Assembly (NCBI RefSeq): GCF_039543245.1
Contig: NZ_BAABJJ010000038.1
Span: 11,016-75,015 of the forward strand
Reading direction: 5' to 3'
DNA from: Algibacter_G agarivorans
Lineage (GTDB): Bacteria > Bacteroidota > Bacteroidia > Flavobacteriales > Flavobacteriaceae
DNA: 64,000 bases
In this document: positions 17,605-27,034 of the stretch, piece by piece
Position numbering within the stretch: the first letter of the stretch is position 1
How the letters are laid out: each line of letters opens with the position of its first letter
Program-made: the position numbers and the translations under genes
Notes under the pieces: model-generated
Told to the model about the DNA's origin: nothing
Database searches by the model: none
The model's input: only the letters and a program-made list of their open reading frames with translations

Positions 17605-17671
17605 TAAGAAAAAAATCTGTTAGCCCAATCCGTGAAGATTTCATGGAATATAGTGTTAAAGTCCAAAATTA

Positions 17672-17738
17672 TTTGTTTTTAACAAAAAATTAATATACAT
17701 TTGGTTTTCCAGACTGGTAAACCAATTTGGAAAACCAA
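17672..17738 (+). promoter_or_regulatory. SusC1 operon promoter with triple GntR-type operator
   Basis: TTTG (17672-17675), a 20-base spacer and TACATTTG (17696-17703) are followed by three 13-bp units: TTTGGTTTTCCAG (17700-17712), ACTGGTAAACCAA (17713-17725) and TTTGGAAAACCAA (17726-17738). The -7 TTTG is shared with the first unit. This would start a leader of about 300 bases before the SusC gene. Confidence 0.8.
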
Positions 17739-17751
17739 CAAAACTAACTAA

Positions 17752-17796
17752 ATGTATAACTTTAAAAAAAATATCAAAACCATTATGAGGGCTTAA
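17752..17796 (+). CDS. Possible 14-residue leader peptide
   Basis: ATG 17752 to TAA 17796 encodes MYNFKKNIKTIMRA. It starts 14 bp after the last operator unit and ends 2 bp before a terminator-like hairpin, the position expected of a leader peptide in an attenuator. There is no direct proof of translation. The composition (Lys, Ile, Asn) could also arise by chance in AT-rich DNA. Confidence 0.35.
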   Translation: MYNFKKNIKTIMRA

Positions 17797-17798
17797 AA

Positions 17799-17828
17799 AA
17801 AAAGGACAGGTGCACGCCTATCCTTTTT
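17799..17828. terminator. Bidirectional terminator-like hairpin in the SusC1 leader
   Basis: AAAAAGGACAGG pairs with CCTATCCTTTTT with one mismatch. On the plus strand only five T follow inside the stem. On the minus strand the stem is followed by nine T, a better terminator. It could attenuate susC, or end an antisense transcript from the leader, or both. Confidence 0.6.
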
Positions 17829-17835
17829 AAAGTAG

Positions 17836-17878
17836 TTTACTTCTTTTAGGAGGGAAGTAAAAAAATAACACATGTTAT
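17836..17878 (+). other. Two further hairpins in the SusC1 leader
   Basis: TTTACTTC/GAAGTAAA (17836-17843 and 17854-17861) and ATAACA/TGTTAT (17865-17870 and 17873-17878, two-base spacer). With the previous hairpin they form a structured leader. The rest of the leader to 18010 shows nothing further. Confidence 0.45.
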
Positions 17879-18010
17879 CACTTTCATGAAAAACATGCAT
17901 TCTGCAAAATTACAAAAATTAGATAGAATAATTGTGTTTTATAAAAGGGGTATCCTAATTAGTATTTACAAATACTATAAACTATCATTTTAAACATTAA
18001 AAAACTAATT

Positions 18011-21000
18011 ATGAATTTAAAAACTAAGCTAACGCTAATTGCAGTATTGTTTTTCAATATTGTATTAATTGCCCAGGATGGAGTGGTCATAAAAGGAACT
18101 GTTGTCTCTGCAACAGATAATATTCCCATTCCTGGTGTAAATGTTATTGTGGTGAATACCTCAAGAGGTGCCACTACCGATTTTGATGGCGCCTATCAAA
18201 TTCAAGCTAATAAAGGAGAGGTGTTACAATTTTCTTATGTTGGATTTGTTACTCAAGTTAGAGTTATAGGAGATCAAACAACTATAAATGTTTCACTTGT
18301 TGAAGATTTAGCAACTCTTGATGAGGTTGTAGTAATTGGTTATGGAACTCAGAAAAAATCTCATCTTACTGGAGCTATTTCTAAAGTTGTAAACGAAAGT
18401 TTAGACCAAATAGCTGTAGCAAGGGTTGATGATGCATTAGTAGGGCAGGTTTCTGGTGTAAACATTCAAGCGAGTTCTGCAGAAGCTGGTGCTGCTCCTA
18501 CTATTACAGTTAGGGGGTTTGGATCGATTACTGCTGATTCTGGACCAGCTGTTGTAGTAGATGGAGTAATTGTAGATTCTAGTTTTCTTGGAAACTTAGA
18601 TATGAACGATGTAGAGTCTTTTGAAGTTTTAAAAGATGCAGCATCTGCAGCTATTTATGGTAGCGAAGGGTCTAATGGTGTCATTCTAATTACAACAAAA
18701 ACTGGAAAAGCTGGAAAAACAAAATTTTCATACAATACTTTTACAGGATATAAAGATGCCTTTGGAAGTGATTACTATAAGAAAAGTGTTGCTGGTTGGG
18801 CGGCTAAAGAGTTAGCGGCTACTGGTCAACTTTCAGAATTTACCCAATACGCACAAAAAATAGTAGAAGTAACGGGTATTGATAGAGACTGGCAAGATGT
18901 TTTTTTTAATGGAGGGTTTATTACAAGTCACTCTTTATCAGCAAGTGGTGGAACTGAGGATACAAAATTCACTACGTCATTAAGATACCTACATGATGAA
19001 GGTGTTGTAATAACTGATGATTATAAATTGTATTCTGCAAAATTGAAACTAGACAGTAAATTAAGCAAGAAGTTAAAATTTGGATTGAGCGCAACACCTT
19101 CTTACTCAAAAAGAAGAGCTTTACCTACGTCCGTTCACAACCCAATAAGACAATCACCTTGGTTGCCTATATATCATTCAGAAGAAACACTACAATTTAT
19201 CAATAGAGATGCTTATCCAGATGTGGGAGTAGGAGATTATTTTTATGAGAATCATTTGGTTGAATTAGATTTAGATGGTAACGGTAGTGATAGCAGACCG
19301 CGTACCTCTGGTGATGCTAATCCTTATGCCCAATATGTTGAAAGAGAACATTATGAGTTCAATACTAAATTATTAGGTTCTGCCTATTTGAGTTATAAAA
19401 TTATAGATGGTCTTACGGCTAAAACATCTTTAGGGGTAACTATAGAGCAGCGTAAAAGAACAAGATGGGATGGGACACAACACCATGCATCTGGTAATAG
19501 TAGAGCTGAATATTTATTGAATAATAGATTTAGTACTAGGCTGATTTCTGATAATACCTTGTCATATAATAAACAAATTGGTAATCATGATATTAGTGCT
19601 TTAGCAGGTGTCACTATTCAAAAAAGAAAACGTGAAACCAGCCAAATTGTAGGTACTGGGTATACTAATGATTTACTTAAAAATTTACAAGGTGCAACTA
19701 CTGTTGTTTCAGAAGGTGAATTCAATATCGAGCAAAACAAAATCGGATATTTTGGTAGAATTAATTATGCTTACGCTGATAAATATTTATTATCTGCTTC
19801 TTTTAGACGTGATGGTAGTTCTGTTTTTGGCGTAGATTCTAAATGGGGTGATTTCCCTGCTGTATCTTTAGGATGGAACGTGTCTAATGAAGATTTTCTT
19901 GCAGAATCTGGTGTTCTTAGTAAACTTAAACTGAGAGTTAGTTACGGTCTTACTGGTGCTGAAAACTTTAATGTGGGAGACGAATTGGTTAACGCATGGC
20001 CTTATTTGGCACAATTGGATAATACCAATGCTATTACTAATGGGGGTATCGCATCGGGTGTTTCTCCTAAAAATATTGCAAACTTATTGTTACAATGGGA
20101 AGCTTCTGAGGAATTTAACCCTGGTTTAGATTTTGGATTTTTAAACAACAGAATTTCAGGTTCTTTAGATTATTATAAAAGAACAAGTGATCAGTTATTG
20201 TTAAACAACCCAGTGTCTTATGTTACTGGATTTAATAATGGTATCGTGAATTTAGGGAAAGTAGAAAACAGCGGATGGGAATTTGAATTAAGAACCAAAA
20301 ATATTACTAACGAAAATTTTTCTTGGAAAACGACTGTAATTGCATCTACTAACAAAAATGAATTGCTTGATTATGGTGAGTCTGATGGCGCATTAACTGA
20401 AGATGGATTTGGTAGAAATTCACAATGGATAAATTCTGTAGGTAACCCTATTTCTTCTTTTTATGGTTATGTTGTAGATAAGGAGTTAGCCAATGAATAT
20501 TGGGATTCTCCTTGGATTCCAATTAACGGACGGTCAGAAGATGTTATTGTTAAAGATTTGAATGGCGATGGGTTAATTACAGATGATGACAAAACTATTT
20601 TAGGAGACCCATACCCAGAAATTATTTGGAGTTTGTCAAATGAATTCAAATTTGGAAATTTTGATTTTTCTTTTATGATTCAGGGAAGTCAGGGTGCTGA
20701 AGTAAAAAATATTGGAGATCAATATTTCGGAACATATTGGCAAGGAGGGACTTCTGATGAACAAGCAGTAGTCGATGCTGGAATTATTCCTGATGCTTCT
20801 TTTCTTCAACAGAGAGTTCATACAAATGATGTTGTTCAGAGTGCTGGTTATTTTTCATTGAGAAATGTAAATATTGGCTATAGTTTATCTAAAGATACGG
20901 CATCAAAATTAGGAATGACATCATGCAGGCTTTATGCTACGGGTCAAAATTTAATATACATTACTTCTGATGATTATAACGGTTTTAATCCGGAATATAT

Positions 21001-21094
21001 CGATAGTAATAATACGCCTCAATCTTATGGAGCCCAAAGAGCAGGTACACCATTGTTCCGTACTATGTCTGTTGGTTTAAACGTTAATTTTTAA
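18011..21094 (+). CDS. susC: SusC-type TonB-dependent transporter (alginate locus)
   Basis: A 1027-residue outer-membrane transporter. A signal peptide ends near residue 21 (IVLIAQDG). A carboxypeptidase-like domain follows (about 25-105, GTVVSATDNIPIPGVNVIV...TDFDGAYQI), then the plug (LDEVVVIGYGTQKKSHLTGAIS, DDVESFEVLKDAASAAIYG-like) and the barrel, ending in VGLNVNF. With the SusD gene 18 bp downstream it imports oligosaccharides across the outer membrane. It is the first gene of a six-gene operon (SusC, SusD, two PKD lipoproteins, two PL7), so alginate oligomers are the likely substrate. An operator array lies 273 bp upstream. Confidence 0.95.
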   Translation: MNLKTKLTLIAVLFFNIVLIAQDGVVIKGTVVSATDNIPIPGVNVIVVNTSRGATTDFDGAYQIQANKGEVLQFSYVGFVTQVRVIGDQTTINVSLVEDLATLDEVVVIGYGTQKKSHLTGAISKVVNESLDQIAVARVDDALVGQVSGVNIQASSAEAGAAPTITVRGFGSITADSGPAVVVDGVIVDSSFLGNLDMNDVESFEVLKDAASAAIYGSEGSNGVILITTKTGKAGKTKFSYNTFTGYKDAFGSDYYKKSVAGWAAKELAATGQLSEFTQYAQKIVEVTGIDRDWQDVFFNGGFITSHSLSASGGTEDTKFTTSLRYLHDEGVVITDDYKLYSAKLKLDSKLSKKLKFGLSATPSYSKRRALPTSVHNPIRQSPWLPIYHSEETLQFINRDAYPDVGVGDYFYENHLVELDLDGNGSDSRPRTSGDANPYAQYVEREHYEFNTKLLGSAYLSYKIIDGLTAKTSLGVTIEQRKRTRWDGTQHHASGNSRAEYLLNNRFSTRLISDNTLSYNKQIGNHDISALAGVTIQKRKRETSQIVGTGYTNDLLKNLQGATTVVSEGEFNIEQNKIGYFGRINYAYADKYLLSASFRRDGSSVFGVDSKWGDFPAVSLGWNVSNEDFLAESGVLSKLKLRVSYGLTGAENFNVGDELVNAWPYLAQLDNTNAITNGGIASGVSPKNIANLLLQWEASEEFNPGLDFGFLNNRISGSLDYYKRTSDQLLLNNPVSYVTGFNNGIVNLGKVENSGWEFELRTKNITNENFSWKTTVIASTNKNELLDYGESDGALTEDGFGRNSQWINSVGNPISSFYGYVVDKELANEYWDSPWIPINGRSEDVIVKDLNGDGLITDDDKTILGDPYPEIIWSLSNEFKFGNFDFSFMIQGSQGAEVKNIGDQYFGTYWQGGTSDEQAVVDAGIIPDASFLQQRVHTNDVVQSAGYFSLRNVNIGYSLSKDTASKLGMTSCRLYATGQNLIYITSDDYNGFNPEYIDSNNTPQSYGAQRAGTPLFRTMSVGLNVNF

Positions 21095-21112
21095 TCAAAG
21101 AAAATATTAATT

Positions 21113-22588
21113 ATGAAATATATAAAATTATTAATTTTTGCTGTAACAGGAACTATGTTTGTTTCCTGTGATACGGATGAGTTTTTAAACCCATTACCGG
21201 ACTCTGCTATTGTTGCTGATAGTTTTTTTCAATCAGATGATGATGTACTATCTGGGATTATTGGGATTTATGATGCCTTACAAGGTGTAAATGAAAATAC
21301 AGAATCAAGTTCAATAAGGTTCAATAGAGGCGTGCAATTAGAGTATCTTTTGACCGAGCATCGCTCTGATAACACTAGAAGTAAGACGCTTGAAGGATCA
21401 AGAGCCGATTTTCATAGATATAGAGTTGAGCCTGATAATGTTCAGTCCGAAGATTATTACCAATCTATGTATGAAATCATTTTTAGAGCAAATAATGTCC
21501 TTAAATACGTTGATAACGCCGATGCTGGAAACATAATTAGCTATGCAGCCGAAGCTAAATTTTTAAGAGCTTACGCGTATTTTAACTTAGTAAGATTGTA
21601 CGGAGCTGTACCATTAGTTACTTCTGTAGTAGGTGCTCAAGAAAAAGAATTGCTTTTTACAAGAGTTGCAGAAGCTACGGTGTATGAGCAAATTGTATTA
21701 GATCTGCAAGAAGGAGTTACTTATCTTGATAATACTCATAAGTCAAGAGCTTCTAAAGCTGCAGCTCAAGGACTTTTAGCAAAAGTGTACTTAACGCAAC
21801 CAACACGCAACTATATTGGTGCAAAACAATTGTGTGAGGATATTATTAACAGTGCTGTTTTTGCTTTAGAACCTAATTTTAGAGATGTATTTTATGATGA
21901 ATTGAATAGCGAAATTATTTTTGCGGTTCAGTACTTATCTGGAAATCCAGATGAAAGTCAAGGTTTTTCATCTGAATTTACTTCTTATAGTCGTCAAGGT
22001 AGACAGGATGGACTTAACATAGTTAATCCGAATCTTGCTGAAGATTTTATTGCTTATGGTGGAAATAGAACAGAAGCCTCTTATGCTGCTTTTGGTGATG
22101 ATGCTGCGCTTCCTGTACCAGAGGATGCCGAGGTAATAAAGTTTTTACCCGATGGGTCTGATATATCTGATACTAATCTTCCAACCTATGGAGAACAACC
22201 TGGAAATGCAGGAAATGACTGGGTTATTTTACGTTATTCAGATGTGCTATTAATGCATGCTGAGGCTATTATGCAAGATGGAGATACTACTGATAGTAAT
22301 GCCATTGATTCTTATATGGAAGTTAAAGTTAGAGCAGGGTTTGATGCTATTGCAGATCGTCCTTCGGTTTTAACTAAAGATGCTTTATTACTTGAAAGAA
22401 GAGTAGAATTGGCTTTTGAAAATCATCGTTTCTTTGATTTGCTAAGATTAGGGGTTGCACATGATGTATTAGGTACACATGCTAGTATAAAGGGGTATAC
22501 GAGTTATAATATTAGAAGGTTATTATTACCAATTCCATCAAGAGAAATTAATTTAAGTGATGGTCTTTTAACTCAAAACCCTCAATAA
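21113..22588 (+). CDS. susD: SusD-type substrate-binding lipoprotein (alginate locus)
   Basis: A 491-residue lipoprotein (signal ending GTMFVSCDTD, Cys19) of the RagB/SusD family. The N-terminal SusD-like region has helices with AEAKFLRAYAYFNLVRLYGAVPLV, a hallmark of the family. The C-terminal part has ILRYSDVLLMHAEA and LLERRVELAFENHRFFDLLR. It forms the lid of the SusC transporter and binds glycan. It is tightly spaced to both neighbours (18 and 22 bp). Confidence 0.95.
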   Translation: MKYIKLLIFAVTGTMFVSCDTDEFLNPLPDSAIVADSFFQSDDDVLSGIIGIYDALQGVNENTESSSIRFNRGVQLEYLLTEHRSDNTRSKTLEGSRADFHRYRVEPDNVQSEDYYQSMYEIIFRANNVLKYVDNADAGNIISYAAEAKFLRAYAYFNLVRLYGAVPLVTSVVGAQEKELLFTRVAEATVYEQIVLDLQEGVTYLDNTHKSRASKAAAQGLLAKVYLTQPTRNYIGAKQLCEDIINSAVFALEPNFRDVFYDELNSEIIFAVQYLSGNPDESQGFSSEFTSYSRQGRQDGLNIVNPNLAEDFIAYGGNRTEASYAAFGDDAALPVPEDAEVIKFLPDGSDISDTNLPTYGEQPGNAGNDWVILRYSDVLLMHAEAIMQDGDTTDSNAIDSYMEVKVRAGFDAIADRPSVLTKDALLLERRVELAFENHRFFDLLRLGVAHDVLGTHASIKGYTSYNIRRLLLPIPSREINLSDGLLTQNPQ

Positions 22589-22610
22589 CAATATATAAAC
22601 TTAAAAAATT

Positions 22611-23558
22611 ATGAAAAATCAATTAAATATTTTCAATAATACCATAAAGGTGCTGTTATGCATATCGGTAATAATGCTCTCGGTAAGCTGTGAAGAAGCT
22701 TTTGAGTTTGATTTGCCAGAGGCGGGCTCACAAGTAGATAATAATTTACCAACAGCCGATTTTGCTTATATTCCAAATGCTGAAGATTTCAAAATTATAG
22801 AATTCAATAATTTGTCAACGGAATCTATCAAATATCTTTGGGACTTTGGAGGAGGAGATACTTCAACAGATAAAGACCCTATCTATACTTTTTCAGCTGG
22901 TGAAGGCACTTATCCTGTAACATTAACTGCTCTTGATGCAAATGAAGCGTCAACTACTGTAACATTAGATGTTGAAGTAGTAGATAAATTTGTCCCTATT
23001 CCAGTAACAATTTTGAATGGAGATTTTAATGACGGACAAAATGATTGGAAATTCTCCTCTTTTACAGGAGGAACAACGAGTCCTTATAATTCAAGTTCTG
23101 ATGGGTCTTTTACAAATTATGATGAGTCGGATAATGGAGCTAAAACAGCAGGTGCAAAATGGACTAAATCTACTTCTGCGGGAGCTTACTTAAGCTCTAA
23201 TACGAGATATGCATACCAAGCCATTATAGTGTCTCCTACATTAGTTGACCGTACAGTTAAATATATCTTAGAATATGAATATGCTATAAAGACACCAGCA
23301 GAACAAGCAGGTGTTGCTCCAGGAGGTAATAGAATCATTTCAGAAGTTTTAGATGGTCACTTTGCTGATGGTGCTGATGCAGTAGCTAGTACTCCTATTT
23401 CACAATTTGTTGCAAATGAAGTTAAAGGAAAAACATCACATACAAAAGTTGAGCAAGAATTTACTACAAATGCTAGTGGCGAAGTTGCTATATTGATTTA
23501 TGCGGTAACAGATGTCGATGTTTATATTGATAATGTTAAAGTTTACGCAGTAGACTAA
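22611..23558 (+). CDS. PKD-domain surface glycan-binding lipoprotein (A)
   Basis: A 315-residue lipoprotein (VIMLSVSCEE). A PKD domain spans about residues 47-125 (PTADFAYIPN...YLWDFGGGDTSTDKDP...YTFSAGEGTYPVTLTA). A C-terminal domain of about 170 residues begins NGDFNDGQNDWKFSSFTGG and has the 'NGDF...W' opening of CBM4/9/16-like modules. The same C-terminal domain recurs in the next gene. By position (third in a SusCD operon) it is a SusE/F-type surface glycan-binding protein. Alginate binding is inferred. Confidence 0.85.
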   Translation: MKNQLNIFNNTIKVLLCISVIMLSVSCEEAFEFDLPEAGSQVDNNLPTADFAYIPNAEDFKIIEFNNLSTESIKYLWDFGGGDTSTDKDPIYTFSAGEGTYPVTLTALDANEASTTVTLDVEVVDKFVPIPVTILNGDFNDGQNDWKFSSFTGGTTSPYNSSSDGSFTNYDESDNGAKTAGAKWTKSTSAGAYLSSNTRYAYQAIIVSPTLVDRTVKYILEYEYAIKTPAEQAGVAPGGNRIISEVLDGHFADGADAVASTPISQFVANEVKGKTSHTKVEQEFTTNASGEVAILIYAVTDVDVYIDNVKVYAVD

Positions 23559-23599
23559 TTTTGGTAGAGAGTAAAAAAACATTTAAAAAACTTACAATT

Positions 23600-25090
23600 A
23601 TGAATTTATTAAAAAAAGGAATATTTGCCTTGTTGATAACGGGCCTTATAATGTCATGTGAAGAAGATGATATTGTGGCGCCAACCGAAAGCACTATGGG
23701 CACGGGGCTTACGGAGATTACATTTTCAAGCTTTAAAGCAATTCCGGGTCCAGATGAAAATGGAATGGAAGATGGCACCTATATAACTGTAAATCCACTG
23801 GCTATTGGAGTTAGTTCTTATGATGTTGATTTTGGAGATGGCAGTCCAGTTGTTACAATTACAGTGCCAGAACGATCTGTTTCCTATGATTATCCTAATG
23901 AGGTTGAAGAAGTTACATACACGATAACAGTAACTGCAAAATCTAATAAGGGGTTATCAAGTGTTACTATGTCTGAATCTATAACCGTTAAACATGAAGT
24001 TTCATCTGTAACTTCAGCACCTGATTCGCCAACTGTAGGTCTTGAGGAGGTATTATCTATTTACAGTAGTGGTATTGAATATAATGGTGGTACTATTTCT
24101 TACAGATATAAAGCTGGTGGAGTTGATTTTGATGAAGGAGCAGCACAATATGCAGAGGTAACAACAGCTTCAGGAAATAAGGTCATTCAGTATTCCCGAC
24201 TTAGTGAAGATGTTGGTGCATCTATTGAATTAGATGAAATTGTTGTTGCAGATGCTTTTGATACAGGTATTGCAGCTACACATATTCATTTTGATGTGCA
24301 TTCAGAATTTGCTGTTGGTATTGATAAGTTAAAAATAATTTTGGTTAATGGAAGTACAGAGTATGTTTTTAATCAAGATTTAACAGATGGAGAGTGGATA
24401 AGCTTAGATTTGGATTTGGCTACTGATTTTTCAGCACCAGTTATTCAATTTGATGAAATAAAATTTGAACTAGGTACAGGAGGTGAGGCAAATGATGCTG
24501 CGACGCTTAATGTAGATAATGTTTATTTACACAAACCTATAAGTTCCGTTATTCAAAATGGTGATTTTAATAACAAAACAGATCATTGGAGGTTTACTGC
24601 TTTTACAGATGGAACCACAACTCCATTTGGATCAAGTTCTGATGGCTCTTGGACAAATTATGATGGAACAGATAATGGGAAAAAAACAGCAGGAGCAAAA
24701 TGGACCGCAAGTCAATCTGGAGGATATCTCCAAAGTTCTGGTTCTAGATACGCATACCAAGCTCTTAAATTAATGCCTAATACTGATTATATCTTAGAAT
24801 ATGAATATGCTATAAAAGATGATACTGCAGACGATCCTATTGGAGGGAGAAGAATTGTAGGGCTTGTTCTAGATGGTCATTACATTGATGGTGCGGATGC
24901 TGTTGATGATATCGATTCTAATTTAGGGAATCATGTTGGAACTATAGCTGAGGGGAAATTTAATGCTACAAGAGGCACATTAGTTCAGATACCGTTCACT
25001 TCCAATGATAGTGGTGAAGTTGCTGTAATGTTTTATGCAGTTACTCCAAAAGATGGATGGATTGATAATGTTAAGGTATATTTAGATTAG
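23600..25090 (+). CDS. PKD-domain surface glycan-binding lipoprotein (B)
   Basis: About 496 residues from ATG 23600. This start is chosen over an upstream TTG (23561) because it gives MNLLKKGIFALLITGLIMSCEED, a lipoprotein signal with Cys at about 20. Domains in order: a PKD-like domain (YDVDFGDGSPVVTITV, about 70-140), a middle beta-sandwich (about 150-310, IEYNGGTISYRYKAGG...), and a C-terminal domain starting NGDFNNKTDHWRFTAFTDG that closely matches the end of the preceding protein. It is probably a second surface binder of the same operon, formed by duplication of the terminal module. Confidence 0.85.
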   Translation: MNLLKKGIFALLITGLIMSCEEDDIVAPTESTMGTGLTEITFSSFKAIPGPDENGMEDGTYITVNPLAIGVSSYDVDFGDGSPVVTITVPERSVSYDYPNEVEEVTYTITVTAKSNKGLSSVTMSESITVKHEVSSVTSAPDSPTVGLEEVLSIYSSGIEYNGGTISYRYKAGGVDFDEGAAQYAEVTTASGNKVIQYSRLSEDVGASIELDEIVVADAFDTGIAATHIHFDVHSEFAVGIDKLKIILVNGSTEYVFNQDLTDGEWISLDLDLATDFSAPVIQFDEIKFELGTGGEANDAATLNVDNVYLHKPISSVIQNGDFNNKTDHWRFTAFTDGTTTPFGSSSDGSWTNYDGTDNGKKTAGAKWTASQSGGYLQSSGSRYAYQALKLMPNTDYILEYEYAIKDDTADDPIGGRRIVGLVLDGHYIDGADAVDDIDSNLGNHVGTIAEGKFNATRGTLVQIPFTSNDSGEVAVMFYAVTPKDGWIDNVKVYLD

Positions 25091-25111
25091 AACCATAATA
25101 ATTCAGTTTAA

Positions 25112-26029
25112 ATGAAAAAATTCCGAAAAGAAATATTAATAACAATTTTAATAGTGTTTCTATCTGTTAACGCTATTTCTCAAAATAAGAAAAGTAGCGT
25201 TACAGAATCGGATTTAAAAACTGAACAAAAGCATAAAAAGAAAAAAAAGAAGAAGGTAAAACTTCCAAAAATTGATTTAAGTCACTGGAAAGTGACCTTG
25301 CCAGTAGCAAATGAAGAAGGGAAGCCCATTGAAATAAACCCACCAGAGATTTTAGATTTCGCATCAAATGAGATAGCTAAACCTTACATGTATATAGATT
25401 CTACAAAAGGAGCTATTGTGTTTCACGCTATGCCAACTGATTCCAAAACCAAAAATACTAAGTATACACGGTCAGAATTAAGAGAACAAATGGTGCCAGG
25501 TGATAATAATACCAATTGGACGTTTGCTGATGGAGCTTATATGAAGGGTAAATTGGCCATGGATGCAACCACCAGAGATTCTGATGGGAAATATCACAGA
25601 ACCATTATCATGCAAATTCATGGGCGTTTAACTAACGAACAACGTGATTTAATAGGTGAAGATGATAATAATGCACCACCAATGTTGAAAATTTATTGGG
25701 ATAAAGGGAAGATAAGAGTTAAAACCAAGGTGCTCAAAAATCTGAATGCAACTGATGAAGAATTATTACACGAAGATGCTTGGGATAATGACGACGGATT
25801 TAATTTTGAAGAAGAAGTAGGATTTAGAAAATTCACACTTGAAGTAAAGGTGTCAGAAGGTAAAATGGTAATTGTTTTAAATGGTAATGAATTTAAAGTT
25901 TATGAAAGCATTCATATACGTAGATGGGGTGTTTTCGAAAACTACTTTAAAGCAGGCAACTATTTTCAATCAAGAGATGAAGGTTCATTTTCAAAAGTTA
26001 GGTTTTACGAACTAGAAGTAAGTCATTAA
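25112..26029 (+). CDS. PL7 alginate lyase (first copy)
   Basis: A 305-residue protein with a signal peptide (ending NAISQ, about residue 24), a linker containing a run of seven lysines (about 42-48), and a PL7 jelly-roll domain from about residue 52. The three PL7 signatures are all present: RSELRE (120-125), QIH (168-170) and YFKAGNY (278-284). Together they hold the catalytic Arg, Gln, His and Tyr. QIH is commonly linked to guluronate-containing substrates. There is no lipobox, so it is probably secreted or periplasmic. It lies 21 bp after PKD protein B and 24 bp before the second PL7 gene. Confidence 0.95.
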   Translation: MKKFRKEILITILIVFLSVNAISQNKKSSVTESDLKTEQKHKKKKKKKVKLPKIDLSHWKVTLPVANEEGKPIEINPPEILDFASNEIAKPYMYIDSTKGAIVFHAMPTDSKTKNTKYTRSELREQMVPGDNNTNWTFADGAYMKGKLAMDATTRDSDGKYHRTIIMQIHGRLTNEQRDLIGEDDNNAPPMLKIYWDKGKIRVKTKVLKNLNATDEELLHEDAWDNDDGFNFEEEVGFRKFTLEVKVSEGKMVIVLNGNEFKVYESIHIRRWGVFENYFKAGNYFQSRDEGSFSKVRFYELEVSH

Positions 26030-26053
26030 TTCAAATTTTAGATTATAAATATA

Positions 26054-26977
26054 ATGTCAACACCAAACCATATTAAAATGCTTTTTTTAGGAACTTTTTT
26101 AGTTCTTATTGCTGGCCTTAACTTTAGCTGTATGAATGGAGGTTCTGATGATGTGCCTGTTGCTGTTGGTAATGAAGATGTGGATGATGATGTTACTGAA
26201 GAGGAAGAGATAACTTCCAAATTACCCGAAATTAATCTAAACAATTGGAAAGTTACATTACCTATCGGGAAACCAGACGAAGTAAAGCCACCAGAGATTT
26301 TGGATTATGCAACTAACGAAACTTTGAAGCCTTTCTTTTATAATGATTCTATAAATGGAGCGCTAGTATTTTACACATATCCAGGAGCTTCAACAGCTAA
26401 CTCATCGTATTCTAGAACAGAGTTAAGGGAACTAATAAATCCGAATGATGGCGGTAAAACAAATTGGACTTTCGCTCAAGGTGGACATATGAAGGGAACG
26501 CTATCAATGGATGAAATTTCAAAAGACAATAATGGTAATTACCATAGAACAATTATTATGCAAATCCATGGTAGATTAACAGACGGTCAACGTGATTTAA
26601 TCGGTCAAAAAGATAATAATGCGCCACCTATGTTAAAAATATATTGGACTGGTGGTAAGGTTAGAGTAAAAACCAAAGTTTTAAAAGACTTGAATGCTTC
26701 AGGTACCGATATTTTAAAAACGGACTCTTGGGGCGATGATGCAGGACATACTTTTTCAGAATATGTCGGTTTTGAGAAGTTTACTTTAGAAGTAAAAGTA
26801 GAAAGCGGAAGGATGGAAGTGATTTTAAATGGTAATGAGTCAGTAGTTTACAATGATATCCACATTCAAAAGTGGAGTGTTTTTGAAAATTATTTTAAGG
26901 CAGGGAATTATCTGGTATCATTAGATGCTAATGCTTTTTCAAGAGTTAAATATTATGATTTAGAAATATCACATTAA
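26054..26977 (+). CDS. PL7 alginate lyase (second copy), lipoprotein
   Basis: A 307-residue paralogue of the preceding lyase. The signal peptide ends in a lipobox (LNFSC, Cys26) and an acidic Asp/Glu linker (about 31-53) follows, unlike the lysine linker of its neighbour. The PL7 motifs are RTELRE (121-126), QIH (170-172) and YFKAGNY (280-286). A surface-anchored endolyase is likely. It ends the SusC1 operon; a perfect 26-bp palindrome lies 58 bp downstream. Confidence 0.95.
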   Translation: MSTPNHIKMLFLGTFLVLIAGLNFSCMNGGSDDVPVAVGNEDVDDDVTEEEEITSKLPEINLNNWKVTLPIGKPDEVKPPEILDYATNETLKPFFYNDSINGALVFYTYPGASTANSSYSRTELRELINPNDGGKTNWTFAQGGHMKGTLSMDEISKDNNGNYHRTIIMQIHGRLTDGQRDLIGQKDNNAPPMLKIYWTGGKVRVKTKVLKDLNASGTDILKTDSWGDDAGHTFSEYVGFEKFTLEVKVESGRMEVILNGNESVVYNDIHIQKWSVFENYFKAGNYLVSLDANAFSRVKYYDLEISH

Positions 26978-27034
26978 TAATCAGTGATTAAAATGTTATT
27001 TGAGTTGGTTTTTTTATTTAGTTTGAAGTTAAGG

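Noticed and set aside
17836..17861. Hairpin TTTACTTC/GAAGTAAA as a plus-strand terminator
   Set aside because: It is followed by A, not T, on the plus strand, so it cannot be a normal terminator there. Kept only as leader structure.
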